In this document: in pieces, positions 1 through 8,705 of the stretch
Position numbering within the stretch: the stretch's first letter is position 1
Layout: every line of letters begins with the position of its first letter
Assembly (NCBI RefSeq): GCF_001613365.1
Contig: NZ_BDCF01000057.1
Location: 1 to 53,408 of the forward strand
From: Nocardia xishanensis NBRC 101358
GTDB taxonomy: Bacteria; Actinomycetota; Actinomycetes; Mycobacteriales; Mycobacteriaceae
Length of the DNA stretch: 53,408 nucleotides
Direction of reading: 5' to 3'
Translations under genes and position numbers: made by a program
The notes under the pieces: model-generated
Seen by the model: only the letters and a program-made list of their open reading frames with translations
Database searches by the model: none
What the model was told of the DNA's origin: nothing

Positions 1-1
1 G

Positions 2-631
2 CGCGCCTCCCGCGGCTGGGTGCTCGACCCACTCGGCCTCGTCGACGCCGTCGTGCTCGCCACCCCGGCGCCGGTCACCGCCCGGCTCCTCCGCTACGTC
101 GCGCCCACGGCGGCGGACGCGGCCGCCGGGATCGAACTGTCCTCCTCCGTCGTCGTCGCGCTGTCGCTGCCGCAGGACACCGCGCTGCCGGACAACTCCG
201 GCATCCTGGTCGCCACCGGAGAGTCCTTGCGCGCCAAGGCTTTCACCCTCTCCAGCCGGAAATGGCCGCATCTCGCCGAGCGCGAGACGGCGCTGGTGCG
301 CGCCTCGTTCGGCAAGTTCGGCGACGAGGCCGCGCTGTCCTGGTCCGACGCCGATCTGATCGCCGCCGCCACCGAAGACCTGGCCACCGTCACCGGCGCC
401 GTCATCGACCCGGTCGAGGCGATCGTGCAGCGCTGGCCGGGCGGGCTGGCCCAGTACGCCGTCGGTCACGTCGACCGCATCGCCGAGATCGAGTCCGCCA
501 CAGCCGAACTCGACGGCATCGCGCTGGCGGGCGCGTACCTGCACGGTGTCGGCGTCCCGGCCTGCGTCGCGTCAGGGGAAACCGCCGCACGCCGCATCGC
601 CGAGTCGCTGTCCGCATCCGCGAAGTCCTAG
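2..631 (+). CDS. hemY: Coproporphyrinogen/protoporphyrinogen oxidase, 3' part
   Basis: C-terminal about 210 residues of a FAD-dependent porphyrinogen oxidase; the reading frame is open to the left edge, so the N-terminal dinucleotide-binding domain lies outside. The end has the family's FAD-contacting pattern with GVGVPACVASGETAA followed by a short helix. In Actinobacteria this enzyme oxidises coproporphyrinogen III to coproporphyrin III in the coproporphyrin-dependent haem pathway. It is followed 49 bases later on the same strand by hemQ, the last enzyme of that pathway, so the two are probably co-transcribed. The family assignment is firm. The substrate preference is inferred from the neighbour and from family knowledge. 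Confidence 0.88.
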   Translation, partial: RASRGWVLDPLGLVDAVVLATPAPVTARLLRYVAPTAADAAAGIELSSSVVVALSLPQDTALPDNSGILVATGESLRAKAFTLSSRKWPHLAERETALVRASFGKFGDEAALSWSDADLIAAATEDLATVTGAVIDPVEAIVQRWPGGLAQYAVGHVDRIAEIESATAELDGIALAGAYLHGVGVPACVASGETAARRIAESLSASAKS

Positions 632-680
632 GCCGCCCCGAACGGCGGGGCGTCCCGGCCGCAGTGGCACGATAGGAATC

Positions 681-1376
681 ATGGCGCGACTCGACTATCA
701 AGCTCTCAACTCCACCATCCGCTACCTGATGTTCTCGGTGTTTCAGGTGGAGCCGGGTGTGCTCGGCGAGGATCGCGAGGGGGCGGTCAAGGAAGCGCGT
801 GCGTTCTTCGACGGGCTGGCCGAGCGCGGTGTGGTGGTGCGCGGCATCTACGACGTGGCCGGCATGCGCGCCGACGCCGACTTCATGATCTGGACGCACG
901 CCGAGCGGGTGGAGGACCTGCAGGCCGCGTACGCGGACTTCCGCAGGACCACCGAGCTCGGCCGGGCCAGCGCCCCGGTGTGGAGCAACGTGGCGATCCA
1001 TCGCCCCGCCGAGTTCAACAAGAGCCACATCCCCGCCTTCCTGGCCGGCGAGGACCCGGGCAACTACATCTGCGTCTACCCGTTCGTGCGGTCCTACGAG
1101 TGGTATCTGCTGCCCGACGAGGAGCGCCGCAAGATGCTGGCCGACCACGGCAAGGCAGCCCGCGGCTACCCGGACGTGCGTGCCAACACGGTGAGCTCGT
1201 TCGCGCTCGGCGATTACGAATGGATTCTCGCCTTCGAGGCGCCGGAACTGCACCGGATCGTCGATCTCATGCGCGACCTGCGCGCCACCGAGGCCAGGCT
1301 GCACGTCCGCGAAGAGGTGCCGTTCTTCACCGGCCCTCGGGTCGAGGTCGACAAGCTCATCGCCGCGCTGCCGTGA
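681..1376 (+). CDS. hemQ: Coproheme decarboxylase (chlorite dismutase family)
   Basis: A 231-residue protein of the HemQ/chlorite dismutase family. It removes two propionate carboxyls from iron-coproporphyrin to give protohaem in the cytosol. The start is the ATG preceded by AGGAA. Visible landmarks are the early FSVFQVE strand, the NYICVYPFVRSYEWY segment carrying candidate catalytic tyrosines, and LADHGKAAR, which contains the expected proximal haem histidine. The family's distal position is not obvious by eye. Length is typical for the actinobacterial form. It sits directly downstream of hemY. Older annotations of such genes as chlorite dismutase are less likely here because the context is haem synthesis. 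Confidence 0.9.
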   Translation: MARLDYQALNSTIRYLMFSVFQVEPGVLGEDREGAVKEARAFFDGLAERGVVVRGIYDVAGMRADADFMIWTHAERVEDLQAAYADFRRTTELGRASAPVWSNVAIHRPAEFNKSHIPAFLAGEDPGNYICVYPFVRSYEWYLLPDEERRKMLADHGKAARGYPDVRANTVSSFALGDYEWILAFEAPELHRIVDLMRDLRATEARLHVREEVPFFTGPRVEVDKLIAALP

Positions 1377-1415
1377 TTCGAGAGCTGCCCTGATTCCAAG
1401 GCTGCCCTGATTCGA
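1367..1415 (+). repeat. Three short direct repeats at the hemQ 3' end
   Basis: Three near-identical 15-base copies of GCTGCC(G/C)TGATTC(G/C)A begin at 1367, 1384 and 1401, a 17-base period. The first copy spans the hemQ stop codon and the other two follow it. This looks like local slippage duplication of the gene end. No function is evident. Confidence 0.6.
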
Positions 1416-1422
1416 ACGGACG

Positions 1423-1456
1423 CCCCGCATGCCCCGAGTTTTCGGGGCGTGCGGGG
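1423..1456. terminator. Bidirectional hairpin between hemQ and msrB
   Basis: Two 15-base arms (CCCCGCATGCCCCGA and its partner ending in GTGCGGGG) around a GTTT loop pair fully except for one G-T wobble. The hairpin lies midway between two convergent genes, so it probably terminates both transcripts. There is no clear U-tract, which is common in this group. Confidence 0.75.
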
Positions 1457-1497
1457 CGGTTCGGCGGACCCGTATTCTGCGCTGAGCGTTCGATCGG

Positions 1498-1941
1498 CTA
1501 TCCGGCTGCGCTGTCCGAGGGGTGCAGCCGCAGCGCGATGGAGTTGATGCAATAGCGCTGGTCGGTGGGCGTGGGATACCCTTCGCCCTCGAAGACGTGG
1601 CCGAGGTGGCTGTGGCAGTTCGCGCACAGCACTTCGACCCGGTGCATCCCGAGCGAATCGTCGGGAAGCAGGATCACCGCATCCGACTTCGCCGGATCGA
1701 AGAACGAGGGCCAGCCGCAGTGCGACTCGAATTTCTCGGTGCTGCGGAACAATTCGGCGTCACAGGCACGGCAGCTGTACACGCCCTCGGTCTTGGTGTC
1801 GGTGTACTCCCCGGTGAAGGGACGTTCGGTCGCGGCCTCGCGCAGCACCGCGTACTCCTCGGGATTCAGCTTGGCCCGCCACTGCTGCGGCGTCAGCTGG
1901 AGCCGTGGCGCGGGTAGAGACGTTTCGGCGTCGGAACTCAT
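1498..1941 (-). CDS. msrB: Peptide methionine (R)-S-oxide reductase
   Basis: A 147-residue MsrB that reduces methionine-R-sulfoxide in oxidised proteins, using thioredoxin. Zinc ligands are visible as CRACDAE and CANCHSHLGH, the substrate pocket as HCGWPSFF, and the catalytic cysteine in RYCINS near the C-terminus. Length is normal for the family. The start ATG overlaps the stop of the upstream aftC gene as ATGA, so the two are translationally coupled. The same gene pair is adjacent in M. tuberculosis (Rv2674/Rv2673, from memory). Confidence 0.95.
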   Translation of the reverse strand: MSSDAETSLPAPRLQLTPQQWRAKLNPEEYAVLREAATERPFTGEYTDTKTEGVYSCRACDAELFRSTEKFESHCGWPSFFDPAKSDAVILLPDDSLGMHRVEVLCANCHSHLGHVFEGEGYPTPTDQRYCINSIALRLHPSDSAAG

Positions 1942-3293
1942 TGCTCCACGCTAATACGTTTCTCCTCCACGGGCTCCGAACCAGTGTGTGACCTGGGCGA
2001 ATCCGGGAGCGGCTCGGCGACGTCGGCAGGCTTGGCGTTCTCGGCGGCGTCGCGGCTGTCCGGCGCGTCCTTCATCCAGACCGGGTCGATGCCGAACGGC
2101 AGGCGGCCTTCCCGCTTGGCAGCCAAATACCGATCACCGAGCACGCAGAACACCACGATGAGCAGCAGGCTCCAGCCGAAGGTGATGCGCAGGTATTCGA
2201 GGTTGCGTCCGAGGCTCTGAAAGCGGTCCGACAGCCACTTGTCGTAGGACATGAACCCGAAGATCGCCAGCCAGGCGGGCCAGTTGCGCAGCACCGAGTT
2301 GCGCAGCACCACCGACATCAGGAACGGGAACAGCATCATCGAGTAGTACATCTGGCCCAGACCGGGCAGCAGGAACATGGCGGTGAGCAGCACACCCGAA
2401 GACGTGGTGACGAAGAACAGCTCGTCGTCGCGGTACCAGCGGTAGAGAATCCACAGCGAGATCGCCACCAGTCCGGTCATCGTGAGGCGGATGCCCCAGG
2501 TCAGCGCGTCCGGCAGGCCGTAGTAGGCGGCGTTGCCCGCGATCGCGCTGTTGAAGTAGTCCCTGGTCTCCAGCAGGTAGGGGAGGGTCCTGGTGAAGAA
2601 CTGCTCGGGGTCCTTCAGCAGCGGCCAGGCGATCGCGGTGAGCGCGACCGGCACGCCGATGGCGGTGATGAACACCTTCCACTGCCCGCGGGCCGCCGCG
2701 ATCAGCACCAGTGGCGCGAGCACCGGTTTCACGGTGATGCTCAATCCGAGTACCGCGCCGGCCCACAGATCGCGCCGCGCCAGCAGCAGGTGCAGGAACA
2801 GCAGCTCGGCCAGCAGGATGCAGCCGTTCACGTTGGTGAAGACCAGCGTGTTGATGACCGTCTCGGACATGAACATGGCCAGCAGCAGCGCGGGCGCGGC
2901 CACGGACTTCAGCGAGTACTTGAACAGGCGCAGCAGCAGGTACCAGGCGAGCAGAATGGCGGCGGCGTTGAGCAGGATGAAAAGCCAGCGCGATTTCTCG
3001 GGATCGATCAGCGCGATGGGCGCGATGAGCAGCGTGCCGCCCGGCGGGTAGAGGTAGTGCGGGTCGACGGAGTCGAAGTTGGCGGTGTACACGGGGCGGC
3101 CGTTGAGAAAGGCCAGCGAAGCGTTGTAGACCGGCTTGTAGTCGTCGGTGATGAACCCATTGACAGCCTTGATGAATACCCTATTCAGCACCGTCATGAC
3201 CGCGAGAGGCCAGAGTGCGAACTTGATCACCTCGGCGGTGGTGCGAGCGGTGCGGGGCTCGAGCTGTCGAAGTAACACTGGGGCACGGTACAC
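1938..3293 (-). CDS. aftC: Alpha-(1,3)-arabinofuranosyltransferase
   Basis: Polytopic GT87-type glycosyltransferase closely resembling M. tuberculosis AftC. AftC adds alpha-1,3 branches to arabinogalactan and lipoarabinomannan, using decaprenyl-phosphoryl arabinose. Diagnostic stretches are GFITDDYKPVYNA (conserved aspartates after the first membrane segment), DPHYLYPPGGTLL, LVFTNVNGCILL and TRTLPYLLETRDYFNS, with about ten hydrophobic segments and a charged C-terminal tail. The open frame runs much further upstream, but that part is only antisense or shadow of the next gene. I use GTG at 3293 (451 residues); GTG at 3278 is equally possible and neither has a clear ribosome site. It overlaps msrB by four bases. 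Confidence 0.88.
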   Translation of the reverse strand: MYRAPVLLRQLEPRTARTTAEVIKFALWPLAVMTVLNRVFIKAVNGFITDDYKPVYNASLAFLNGRPVYTANFDSVDPHYLYPPGGTLLIAPIALIDPEKSRWLFILLNAAAILLAWYLLLRLFKYSLKSVAAPALLLAMFMSETVINTLVFTNVNGCILLAELLFLHLLLARRDLWAGAVLGLSITVKPVLAPLVLIAAARGQWKVFITAIGVPVALTAIAWPLLKDPEQFFTRTLPYLLETRDYFNSAIAGNAAYYGLPDALTWGIRLTMTGLVAISLWILYRWYRDDELFFVTTSSGVLLTAMFLLPGLGQMYYSMMLFPFLMSVVLRNSVLRNWPAWLAIFGFMSYDKWLSDRFQSLGRNLEYLRITFGWSLLLIVVFCVLGDRYLAAKREGRLPFGIDPVWMKDAPDSRDAAENAKPADVAEPLPDSPRSHTGSEPVEEKRISVEQ

Positions 3294-3373
3294 CGGATGG
3301 GCGGCGCGCAGGTTGCCGGGATATGTCTCGGCGTGCCTGGGCCGCCCATGCGAAACGGCTATGAACCGCCCGG

Positions 3374-4930
3374 TCAGGCGGGGCAGGCGCTGCCGTCCTG
3401 CGGAAGCCGCGCCTCTTTCAGATAATCGAGCAGAAGACGCTGCGCGCAACCGGAATGGGTGAACACCGGATGGCCCCAACCCTGCCAGTTCACCGAGGCG
3501 TGCCGCGCGCCCGCCGCGCCGAGCGCGCCCGTCACCGACGCCTGTCCGCCGTTGCCGACCACCGGGTCGGCGATGCCGCCGAGCACAAGCACCGGGAGGG
3601 TGAACTTCTCCGGCAGCGGCGGGGCGCCCGCGACCGGCCACGCCGAGCAGTCCATCAGCGCGATCGCCGCGTTTTTGCCGAACACCGGGTACTTCTGCCC
3701 CCACGTGCCCATCAGCTCGGCGGCCTTGGTCGGGGTCGGCGGCTGCTGAACGTCGGTGCAGCGGTTGACGAACTGGCCGTCGCTCGCGGTCGCGGCCGAT
3801 TCGCGCAGCACCAGGTTGCCCAGCGCGGCGCGGTCGCCGCGCCCGGCCGCCGAGAGCGCGTCGGCCAGTTCGGCGACCCGATTGGCCTGGTCGGCGCGCG
3901 GACCGCCGAGGAAACCGCTGATCGTGGTGAGCAGCGCGTTGGCGGAGATGTCGCCGAGCCCGCCCTCGCCCGCCCTGCGCACCAGGTCGGTGATCGCCGC
4001 GCGCGGGTCGGGACCGAGCGAGCAACCGAGCCCGACGCAGCGTTGCGCGAACGCGGTGAGCGCCGCCTCCGCGCCCTGCAGGCGCTGCTCCTCGGCGGTC
4101 ACGGCGTCGGCGCCCGCGGCTTCGGGGGAGTCGAGCGCCAGCCGGGCCAGGTGATCGCCGAACTTGCGCGCGTAGCTGAGCGCGACCCGCGCGCCGTTGC
4201 CCGTGCCGAGCAGGTCGATGTGCTCGACCTGCCACTGCTTGCGCAGCTGTTCGATGTCGTCGGCCGCGTGCGGTGCGTCGAAGGTGCCCTCGTACGGCTG
4301 CAGGAAATCGCGACAGGAGATGGTCGCCTCGCGGCTCAGCGCGGCCACCGCCTGTACGGGATCCGCCGCGTCGGGCCCGAACTGGGCGTTGTCGGCCAGA
4401 CCGCGCCGGATGTCGGGCGGCAGGCAGTCGATCGGCTGCGAGGTGCCGAGGCCGCGCCGGTCCACCGCGACGATCGGACGCGCGCCCAGCAGCGCGCTCG
4501 CCGGTCCGACGGCGAGACCGGCCAGCGTCGCGGTGGAGGAGCGGTCCGTGCCCGAGGTGAGGACCAGCGGCGCCACATCGGACGGCGTTTGCGCGAGCCG
4601 GGCCCGCATCGCACCGGTGCGGAAGCTGCCGAGCACGTTGCCGCCCGCATCGATCGGCGTGGAATACTCCGCGCACTCGAGCACCACACCGGCGGGCGCG
4701 GGTCCGAGCCCGAGCAGATCGAGGGTCGGCTTGGTGCAGTCGCGCCAGCTCAGGTCGGTCTTGGGTCGCTCGGCCACGGGCGGAGGGGGCGGCACCGGCG
4801 TCGAGGGCTCGGCGCGGCCGACGGCCGGGTGCTCGACCGCGACGACGGGACGGTCGGACGGGCCCGCACCGCATCCGGCGATCATCATCGACAGTGCCGA
4901 GGCCAGCACGGCGGCTCGAGTCCAGCGCAT
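3374..4930 (-). CDS. Secreted alpha/beta-hydrolase lipoprotein (protease-like)
   Basis: A 518-residue protein with a lipoprotein signal: a short basic start, a hydrophobic core and a lipobox MIAGC with the lipidated cysteine at about residue 20. A Pro-rich linker and an alpha/beta-hydrolase fold of the tripeptidyl-aminopeptidase type (TAP C-terminal domain) follow. The acid and base can be seen as GGIADPV and GWGHPV. The nucleophile elbow, however, reads LLGTGNGAR where the family has GxSxG, so the serine is absent. It occupies the position of M. tuberculosis Rv2672 between aftC and the RibD-like gene and is transcribed with them. It is probably cell-envelope anchored. Catalytic activity is doubtful. 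Confidence 0.82.
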   Translation of the reverse strand: MRWTRAAVLASALSMMIAGCGAGPSDRPVVAVEHPAVGRAEPSTPVPPPPPVAERPKTDLSWRDCTKPTLDLLGLGPAPAGVVLECAEYSTPIDAGGNVLGSFRTGAMRARLAQTPSDVAPLVLTSGTDRSSTATLAGLAVGPASALLGARPIVAVDRRGLGTSQPIDCLPPDIRRGLADNAQFGPDAADPVQAVAALSREATISCRDFLQPYEGTFDAPHAADDIEQLRKQWQVEHIDLLGTGNGARVALSYARKFGDHLARLALDSPEAAGADAVTAEEQRLQGAEAALTAFAQRCVGLGCSLGPDPRAAITDLVRRAGEGGLGDISANALLTTISGFLGGPRADQANRVAELADALSAAGRGDRAALGNLVLRESAATASDGQFVNRCTDVQQPPTPTKAAELMGTWGQKYPVFGKNAAIALMDCSAWPVAGAPPLPEKFTLPVLVLGGIADPVVGNGGQASVTGALGAAGARHASVNWQGWGHPVFTHSGCAQRLLLDYLKEARLPQDGSACPA

Positions 4931-4962
4931 GCGTTACAGCCTGCCAGGTTCGGACGCGCGTT

Positions 4963-5724
4963 TCATCGACGGGCCCACCGGGTCAGTACCGTGCCGTCCT
5001 TGTCGAGCACGATGTGCCTGCGCTCCATCGGCATCCGGAACTCGTGCGCGGACAGCGAGATTCGCCGCGCCGTGCCGCCGACCAGCACCGGCGCGGTGGT
5101 CAGGCACAGCTCGTCGATCGCATCCGCCTCCAGCAGCTCGCCGAAAAGGTGCGGGCCGCCCTCGCACAGCACCCGCGTGAGCCCGCGTTCGGCCAGCGCC
5201 GCCAGCAGACCCTTCGGCGTCACCGCGACGCCGCCCGCCTCGATGACGACGCCGCCCGCCTCGGCCAGCGCTTGCTTGCGGTCGGCGGGCGCGGTGCTGG
5301 TCGTGATGATCAGCGGCGGCACCGCGGTGTCGGTGAACAGACGGCAGCCCGGTTCGAGCGCGGCGCTCGCGGTGACCACCGCGATCGGCGGCGGCGCGCC
5401 GTCCCGGTGCCCGCCGAGCCCGCGGTCGTAGAGCGCCCTGCGGCGGGTGGCGCTGGTGCGCGCGCCGGCGTAGTTCTCGGTGCGGACGGTGCCTGCGCCG
5501 ACCAGCACCACGTCGGCGAGTTCGCGCAGGAGCATGAAGACCGTCTTGTCGGCCGGGGTGCCCAGGCCCGCCGTCACATCGTCGCTGGTCGCGGCGCCGT
5601 CGATGCTGGCGACGAAATTCGCCCTCACCCAGGGCGCGTCGAGGTGGAGGGGGTAGGCGTAGAGCTCTGCCAGATCGTCTCGGCTCATCTCTGTGAGCTG
5701 GATCGCATTGTGGATACGCTGCAT
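4963..5724 (-). CDS. RibD C-terminal-domain (pyrimidine reductase) family protein
   Basis: A 253-residue stand-alone NADPH-dependent reductase domain of the RibD/DHFR fold. Visible are WVRANFVASIDGAAT (substrate and cofactor strand), DVVLVGAGTVRTENY (dinucleotide binding) and LCEGGPHLFGELL, the usual C-terminal glycine motif. There is no deaminase domain, so it is not a full RibD. It matches the position and type of M. tuberculosis Rv2671, which has been reported to act as an alternative dihydrofolate reductase when overproduced. True riboflavin function is therefore uncertain. It heads the minus-strand run towards aftC and is divergent from zapE, with 35 bases between starts. Confidence 0.85.
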   Translation of the reverse strand: MQRIHNAIQLTEMSRDDLAELYAYPLHLDAPWVRANFVASIDGAATSDDVTAGLGTPADKTVFMLLRELADVVLVGAGTVRTENYAGARTSATRRRALYDRGLGGHRDGAPPPIAVVTASAALEPGCRLFTDTAVPPLIITTSTAPADRKQALAEAGGVVIEAGGVAVTPKGLLAALAERGLTRVLCEGGPHLFGELLEADAIDELCLTTAPVLVGGTARRISLSAHEFRMPMERRHIVLDKDGTVLTRWARR

Positions 5725-5747
5725 GAAGTCAGATCACACCACGTCAT

Positions 5748-5753
5748 TAGGCT
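5748..5753 (+). promoter_or_regulatory. -10 box for leaderless zapE
   Basis: TAGGCT ends six bases before the zapE ATG, leaving no room for a ribosome site. Transcription would therefore begin at or next to the start codon. Confidence 0.45.
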
Positions 5754-5759
5754 TCGTCC

Positions 5760-6779
5760 ATGCAAGAACGCCTTGTCGATCGCCATCCGGAGGTTCCGGC
5801 GGACCAGCTCGTCGCTCAAATGGTGCCGCCGCCCATGTTCGACGAGGTCAGTTTCGCTTCCTACATCCCGGATCCCCAGGAGCCCAGCCAGGCCGCGGCC
5901 GTGCGCAAGGCCGAGGATTTCGCGGGGCAGGTGGCCAAGATCCAGAAGGCCGCGAGCAAGAAGGGTCTGTTCGGCAAGAAGAAGCCGGTCAGCGGCGCTG
6001 GCCTGTACCTCGACGGCGGCTTCGGCGTCGGCAAGACGCACCTGCTCGCTTCGATCTTTCACAGCGCGCCCGCGCCGAAATCCTTCGGCACCTTCGGCGA
6101 GCTGACCAACCTGGTCGGCGCGCTCGGCTTCAACAACTCGGTGGAGCGGCTCGCGGCCAACAGCGTGCTCTGCATCGACGAATTCGAGCTCGACGATCCG
6201 GGCGACACCATGCTGGTCTCCCGCCTGCTGACCGAGCTGTCCGCCCGCGGCGTCTCGATCGCCGCGACGTCCAACACCCTTCCCGGGCAGCTTGGCGAAG
6301 GGCGTTTCGCCGCACAGGATTTCATGCGCGAGATCAAGAAGCTCGGCGCGATCTTCGAGGCCGTGCGCGTCGACGGTCCCGACTACCGGCACCGCGACCT
6401 GCCACCGGCCCCTGAGCCGACCTCGGCCGAGGAGCTCACCGAACGAGCTTCCGCCACAACGGGTTCCACCCTCGATGACTTCGACGACCTGCTGAAGCAC
6501 CTGAGCACGCTGCACCCATCCAAGTACGGCGCGCTGATCTCCGGGCTCTCGGCGGTGTTCATCTCCGGCGTGCATCCGGTGACCGACCAGGCCGTCGCGC
6601 TTCGCATCGTGGTGCTGGCCGACCGCCTCTACGACGCCAGCGTCCCGGTCACCGTCTCGGGCGCCAAACTGGACGAGATCTTCTCCCAGGAGATGCTCGA
6701 CGGCGGCTACCGGAAGAAGTACCTGCGCGCCATCTCGCGTCTGCTGGCGCTGTCGCGCTTCGAGGCCGCCGCGGCCTGA
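5760..6779 (+). CDS. zapE: AFG1/ZapE-family ATPase
   Basis: A 339-residue P-loop ATPase of the ZapE/AFG1 family. These proteins are linked to the cell-division ring in bacteria and to membrane-protein quality control in mitochondria. Walker A is GGFGVGKTHLL and Walker B is VLCIDEFELDD. The sensor region SNTLPGQLGEGRF and the family motif AVFISGVHPVTDQAVALR follow. The start is the ATG just downstream of a TAGGCT -10 box, fitting a leaderless message. It is divergent from the RibD-like gene, as in M. tuberculosis (Rv2670c). The partner and exact role in Actinobacteria are not established. Confidence 0.9.
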   Translation: MQERLVDRHPEVPADQLVAQMVPPPMFDEVSFASYIPDPQEPSQAAAVRKAEDFAGQVAKIQKAASKKGLFGKKKPVSGAGLYLDGGFGVGKTHLLASIFHSAPAPKSFGTFGELTNLVGALGFNNSVERLAANSVLCIDEFELDDPGDTMLVSRLLTELSARGVSIAATSNTLPGQLGEGRFAAQDFMREIKKLGAIFEAVRVDGPDYRHRDLPPAPEPTSAEELTERASATTGSTLDDFDDLLKHLSTLHPSKYGALISGLSAVFISGVHPVTDQAVALRIVVLADRLYDASVPVTVSGAKLDEIFSQEMLDGGYRKKYLRAISRLLALSRFEAAAA

Positions 6780-6840
6780 GCAGTCCGCACGATCGCCCGC
6801 CGAATCCCGGCGGGAGCGCGCTGTCGCGCCGGAGCGCGTC

Positions 6841-7300
6841 CCGGCGGGCGCCATCGGGAACTGGAACGATGTCATCGGCCATGCGCCGCCGCAGACTCTG
6901 GTCACCACGCTCAGCGGCGGCGACGACCTCTACCGCGCGTTCGTGACCGCCCCCGGCGCGAACGCGGCCTTCGCCGCCGTGTTGCGCGACGTCATCGAGA
7001 CCCGCGACGGCGCTGTGCTCTACCACTGCACCGCGGGTAAGGACCGCACCGGATGGGCCACGGCCGTGCTGCTGACCCTGCTCGGCGTCGATCGGGCCAC
7101 GGACCGAGGACTACCTGCTGTCCAACCGGTACCGCAACGCCGGACCGGGCGACCCGCTGAACGGCGTGCGGTCCGAGTGGCTGGACGCCGCGTTCGATCA
7201 GGTGAACCGGACCTACGGCGGCTTCGACTCCTACGCGCGCGACGGCCTCGGCCTCACCGACGCCGACCTCGCGGCCCTGAAGGGCAAGATGCTCGCCTGA
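6841..7300 (+). pseudogene. Decayed PtpB-like tyrosine phosphatase
   Basis: Two frames together encode the C-terminal half of a PtpB-type phosphatase. The first frame reads VIGHAPPQTLVTTLSGG and then the intact catalytic P-loop HCTAGKDRTGW with LLTLLGVDRAT. The second frame, entered at about 7102, continues with EDYLLSNRYRNAGPGDP and GFDSYARDGLGLTDADL up to the stop at 7300. The junction needs one extra base or two missing bases. The N-terminal hundred or so residues that precede this part in the family are absent, and no start codon with a ribosome site is visible. It follows zapE directly. I regard it as a pseudogene unless the frameshift is a sequencing error, in which case the N-terminus is still missing. 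Confidence 0.8.
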
Positions 7301-7317
7301 GCGTTCGCCCCGGTGCT

Positions 7318-7806
7318 TCACGACCGGTGTTCGGCGTACCACCGGTCGACCAGGGCGGGCATCTCCTTGCTCAGCCAGACGAAGAACTCGTGAATGTCGC
7401 GGACCCGCTCGGCCGGTGCGCCGTGCGGATCGTCGAACAGGGCGAGCCCGCGCGCGGTCATCGCGGTCAGGTCGGTGTACTGGCTGCTCTGCGCGCGGAT
7501 CAGCTCCGGCATGATGCCGGGCCGGATCGAGTAGTAGTCCTTGCGGTCGCCGGGCTTGGAGCTCTTGTCGACCCAGCGCATGGTGGTCAACTGCTTGAGC
7601 GAGTTGGAGATCGAACCCTTCGACGCCTGTAGCGCGTCGGCGATCTGGGCGAAGGTCTGCTCGGGCGGATCGCAGATCAGCAGCCAGCCCGCCGCGCGAC
7701 CGGTCATCCTGACCAGACCCATGCGTTCGAGCACGAGCGCGAAATCCTCGACGAAGGCCAACTGTTCGGGAGTGGGCGCCGCCTGGTCGTGTTCCGTGCT
7801 GGTCAT
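7318..7806 (-). CDS. GbsR/MarR-family transcriptional regulator
   Basis: A 162-residue winged-helix protein of the GbsR/MarR type. FVEDFALVLERMGLVRMTGRAAGWLLIC is followed by the recognition segment FAQIADALQASKGSISNSLKQL and a C-terminal dimerisation helix. The ATG at 7806 is preceded by AAAGGGA. It is the third gene of a minus-strand set behind an ABC-transporter ATPase and permease. It probably represses that operon; a candidate operator lies upstream of the ATPase gene at 9643-9658. The ligand is unknown. Confidence 0.85.
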   Translation of the reverse strand: MTSTEHDQAAPTPEQLAFVEDFALVLERMGLVRMTGRAAGWLLICDPPEQTFAQIADALQASKGSISNSLKQLTTMRWVDKSSKPGDRKDYYSIRPGIMPELIRAQSSQYTDLTAMTARGLALFDDPHGAPAERVRDIHEFFVWLSKEMPALVDRWYAEHRS

Positions 7807-7883
7807 CGGTCGAGTATCCCTTTCGTGCGGAAGAAGCGGGAAAACGGGGGCGGGCAGTGTCTGCTCGCCCCCGTGTGCCGCGG

Positions 7884-8663
7884 CTACACCGCGAGGTCGC
7901 GGCGGTCGAAGACGGCCAGCGCGGCGGCGACGACCACGGCCGCCAGCGCGACGAGCACCGCGAGGTGGCCGAGATCGGCCCCGTTCACCAGCGGCGAGTG
8001 GCCGTTCGCGTAGTAGAACGGTGAGAGCTTGCGCAGCCATTCGCCCCCGTCGAACATCCCGCCGAGATTGTTGGCCAGATAGCCCGCGACGGCGACCAGT
8101 GCCGCGAAACCCAGTGTCAGCGGGCGCTTTCCGGTCGCGGCGCCGAGGAACAAGGTGATCGCACCGATCAGCAGGGCCAGCAGACCGAGGCCCGCGCTCG
8201 CGGCCACGATGCGCCCGGCGGCGATGTCCAGGCCGCCGCTGTTCGCGCCCGCGAGGACGCTCAGCGTGAGTACCGAGGTGACCACCGTGATCTGCACCGC
8301 CAGCGCCGCGAATCGTTGTGCCAGGAGGTTTTTCCGGTCGATCGGCTGGGCGAGCAGCAGATCGAGCATGCCGTTCTCCTCCTGCGTCACCGACCTGGTG
8401 GCGAAGGTGACCGCGAAGATCACCATGAGCAGCAGCCCCATCAGCGAGAACACAGTGGCGTTGAGATAGCCGGTGGCGCTGGCGAAATCGGTGAGCCCCA
8501 TGGCCTCGTACATCGTGTTCTGCGTGAGGTTGAGCGAGCCCTGGTCGCGCAGCGACTGGTAGGACGGCAGATACATCATCGGGACGACGGCGAGGCCGAT
8601 CGACCAGCCGATCAGGCCGCGCCGCTGTTCCTTCAGCGTCTGGGTGAAGACCGAGCGTGACAT
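7884..8663 (-). CDS. ABC transporter permease
   Basis: A 259-residue integral membrane protein with six predicted hydrophobic segments, of the ABC-2 type. The central VTQEENGMLDLLLAQPIDRKNLLAQRF region is a characteristic cytosolic loop of this class. The message has AGGAGA before the ATG. It sits 42 bases downstream of the ATPase gene and 77 bases upstream of the regulator, all co-oriented, and presumably forms a homodimeric exporter with two copies of the ATPase. The substrate cannot be read from the sequence; drugs or lipids are usual for the class. Confidence 0.85.
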   Translation of the reverse strand: MSRSVFTQTLKEQRRGLIGWSIGLAVVPMMYLPSYQSLRDQGSLNLTQNTMYEAMGLTDFASATGYLNATVFSLMGLLLMVIFAVTFATRSVTQEENGMLDLLLAQPIDRKNLLAQRFAALAVQITVVTSVLTLSVLAGANSGGLDIAAGRIVAASAGLGLLALLIGAITLFLGAATGKRPLTLGFAALVAVAGYLANNLGGMFDGGEWLRKLSPFYYANGHSPLVNGADLGHLAVLVALAAVVVAAALAVFDRRDLAV

Positions 8664-8705
8664 GTGGGAGTTCTCCTGTGCGAGTGATGGATTCGTTCGA
8701 ACGCC

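Noticed and set aside
1938..4874. One 978-residue minus-strand frame covering aftC and most of the hydrolase lipoprotein
   Set aside because: Only the first 1.36 kb (C-terminal part) encodes AftC. The N-terminal part is Arg/Pro-rich out-of-frame shadow of the lipoprotein gene.
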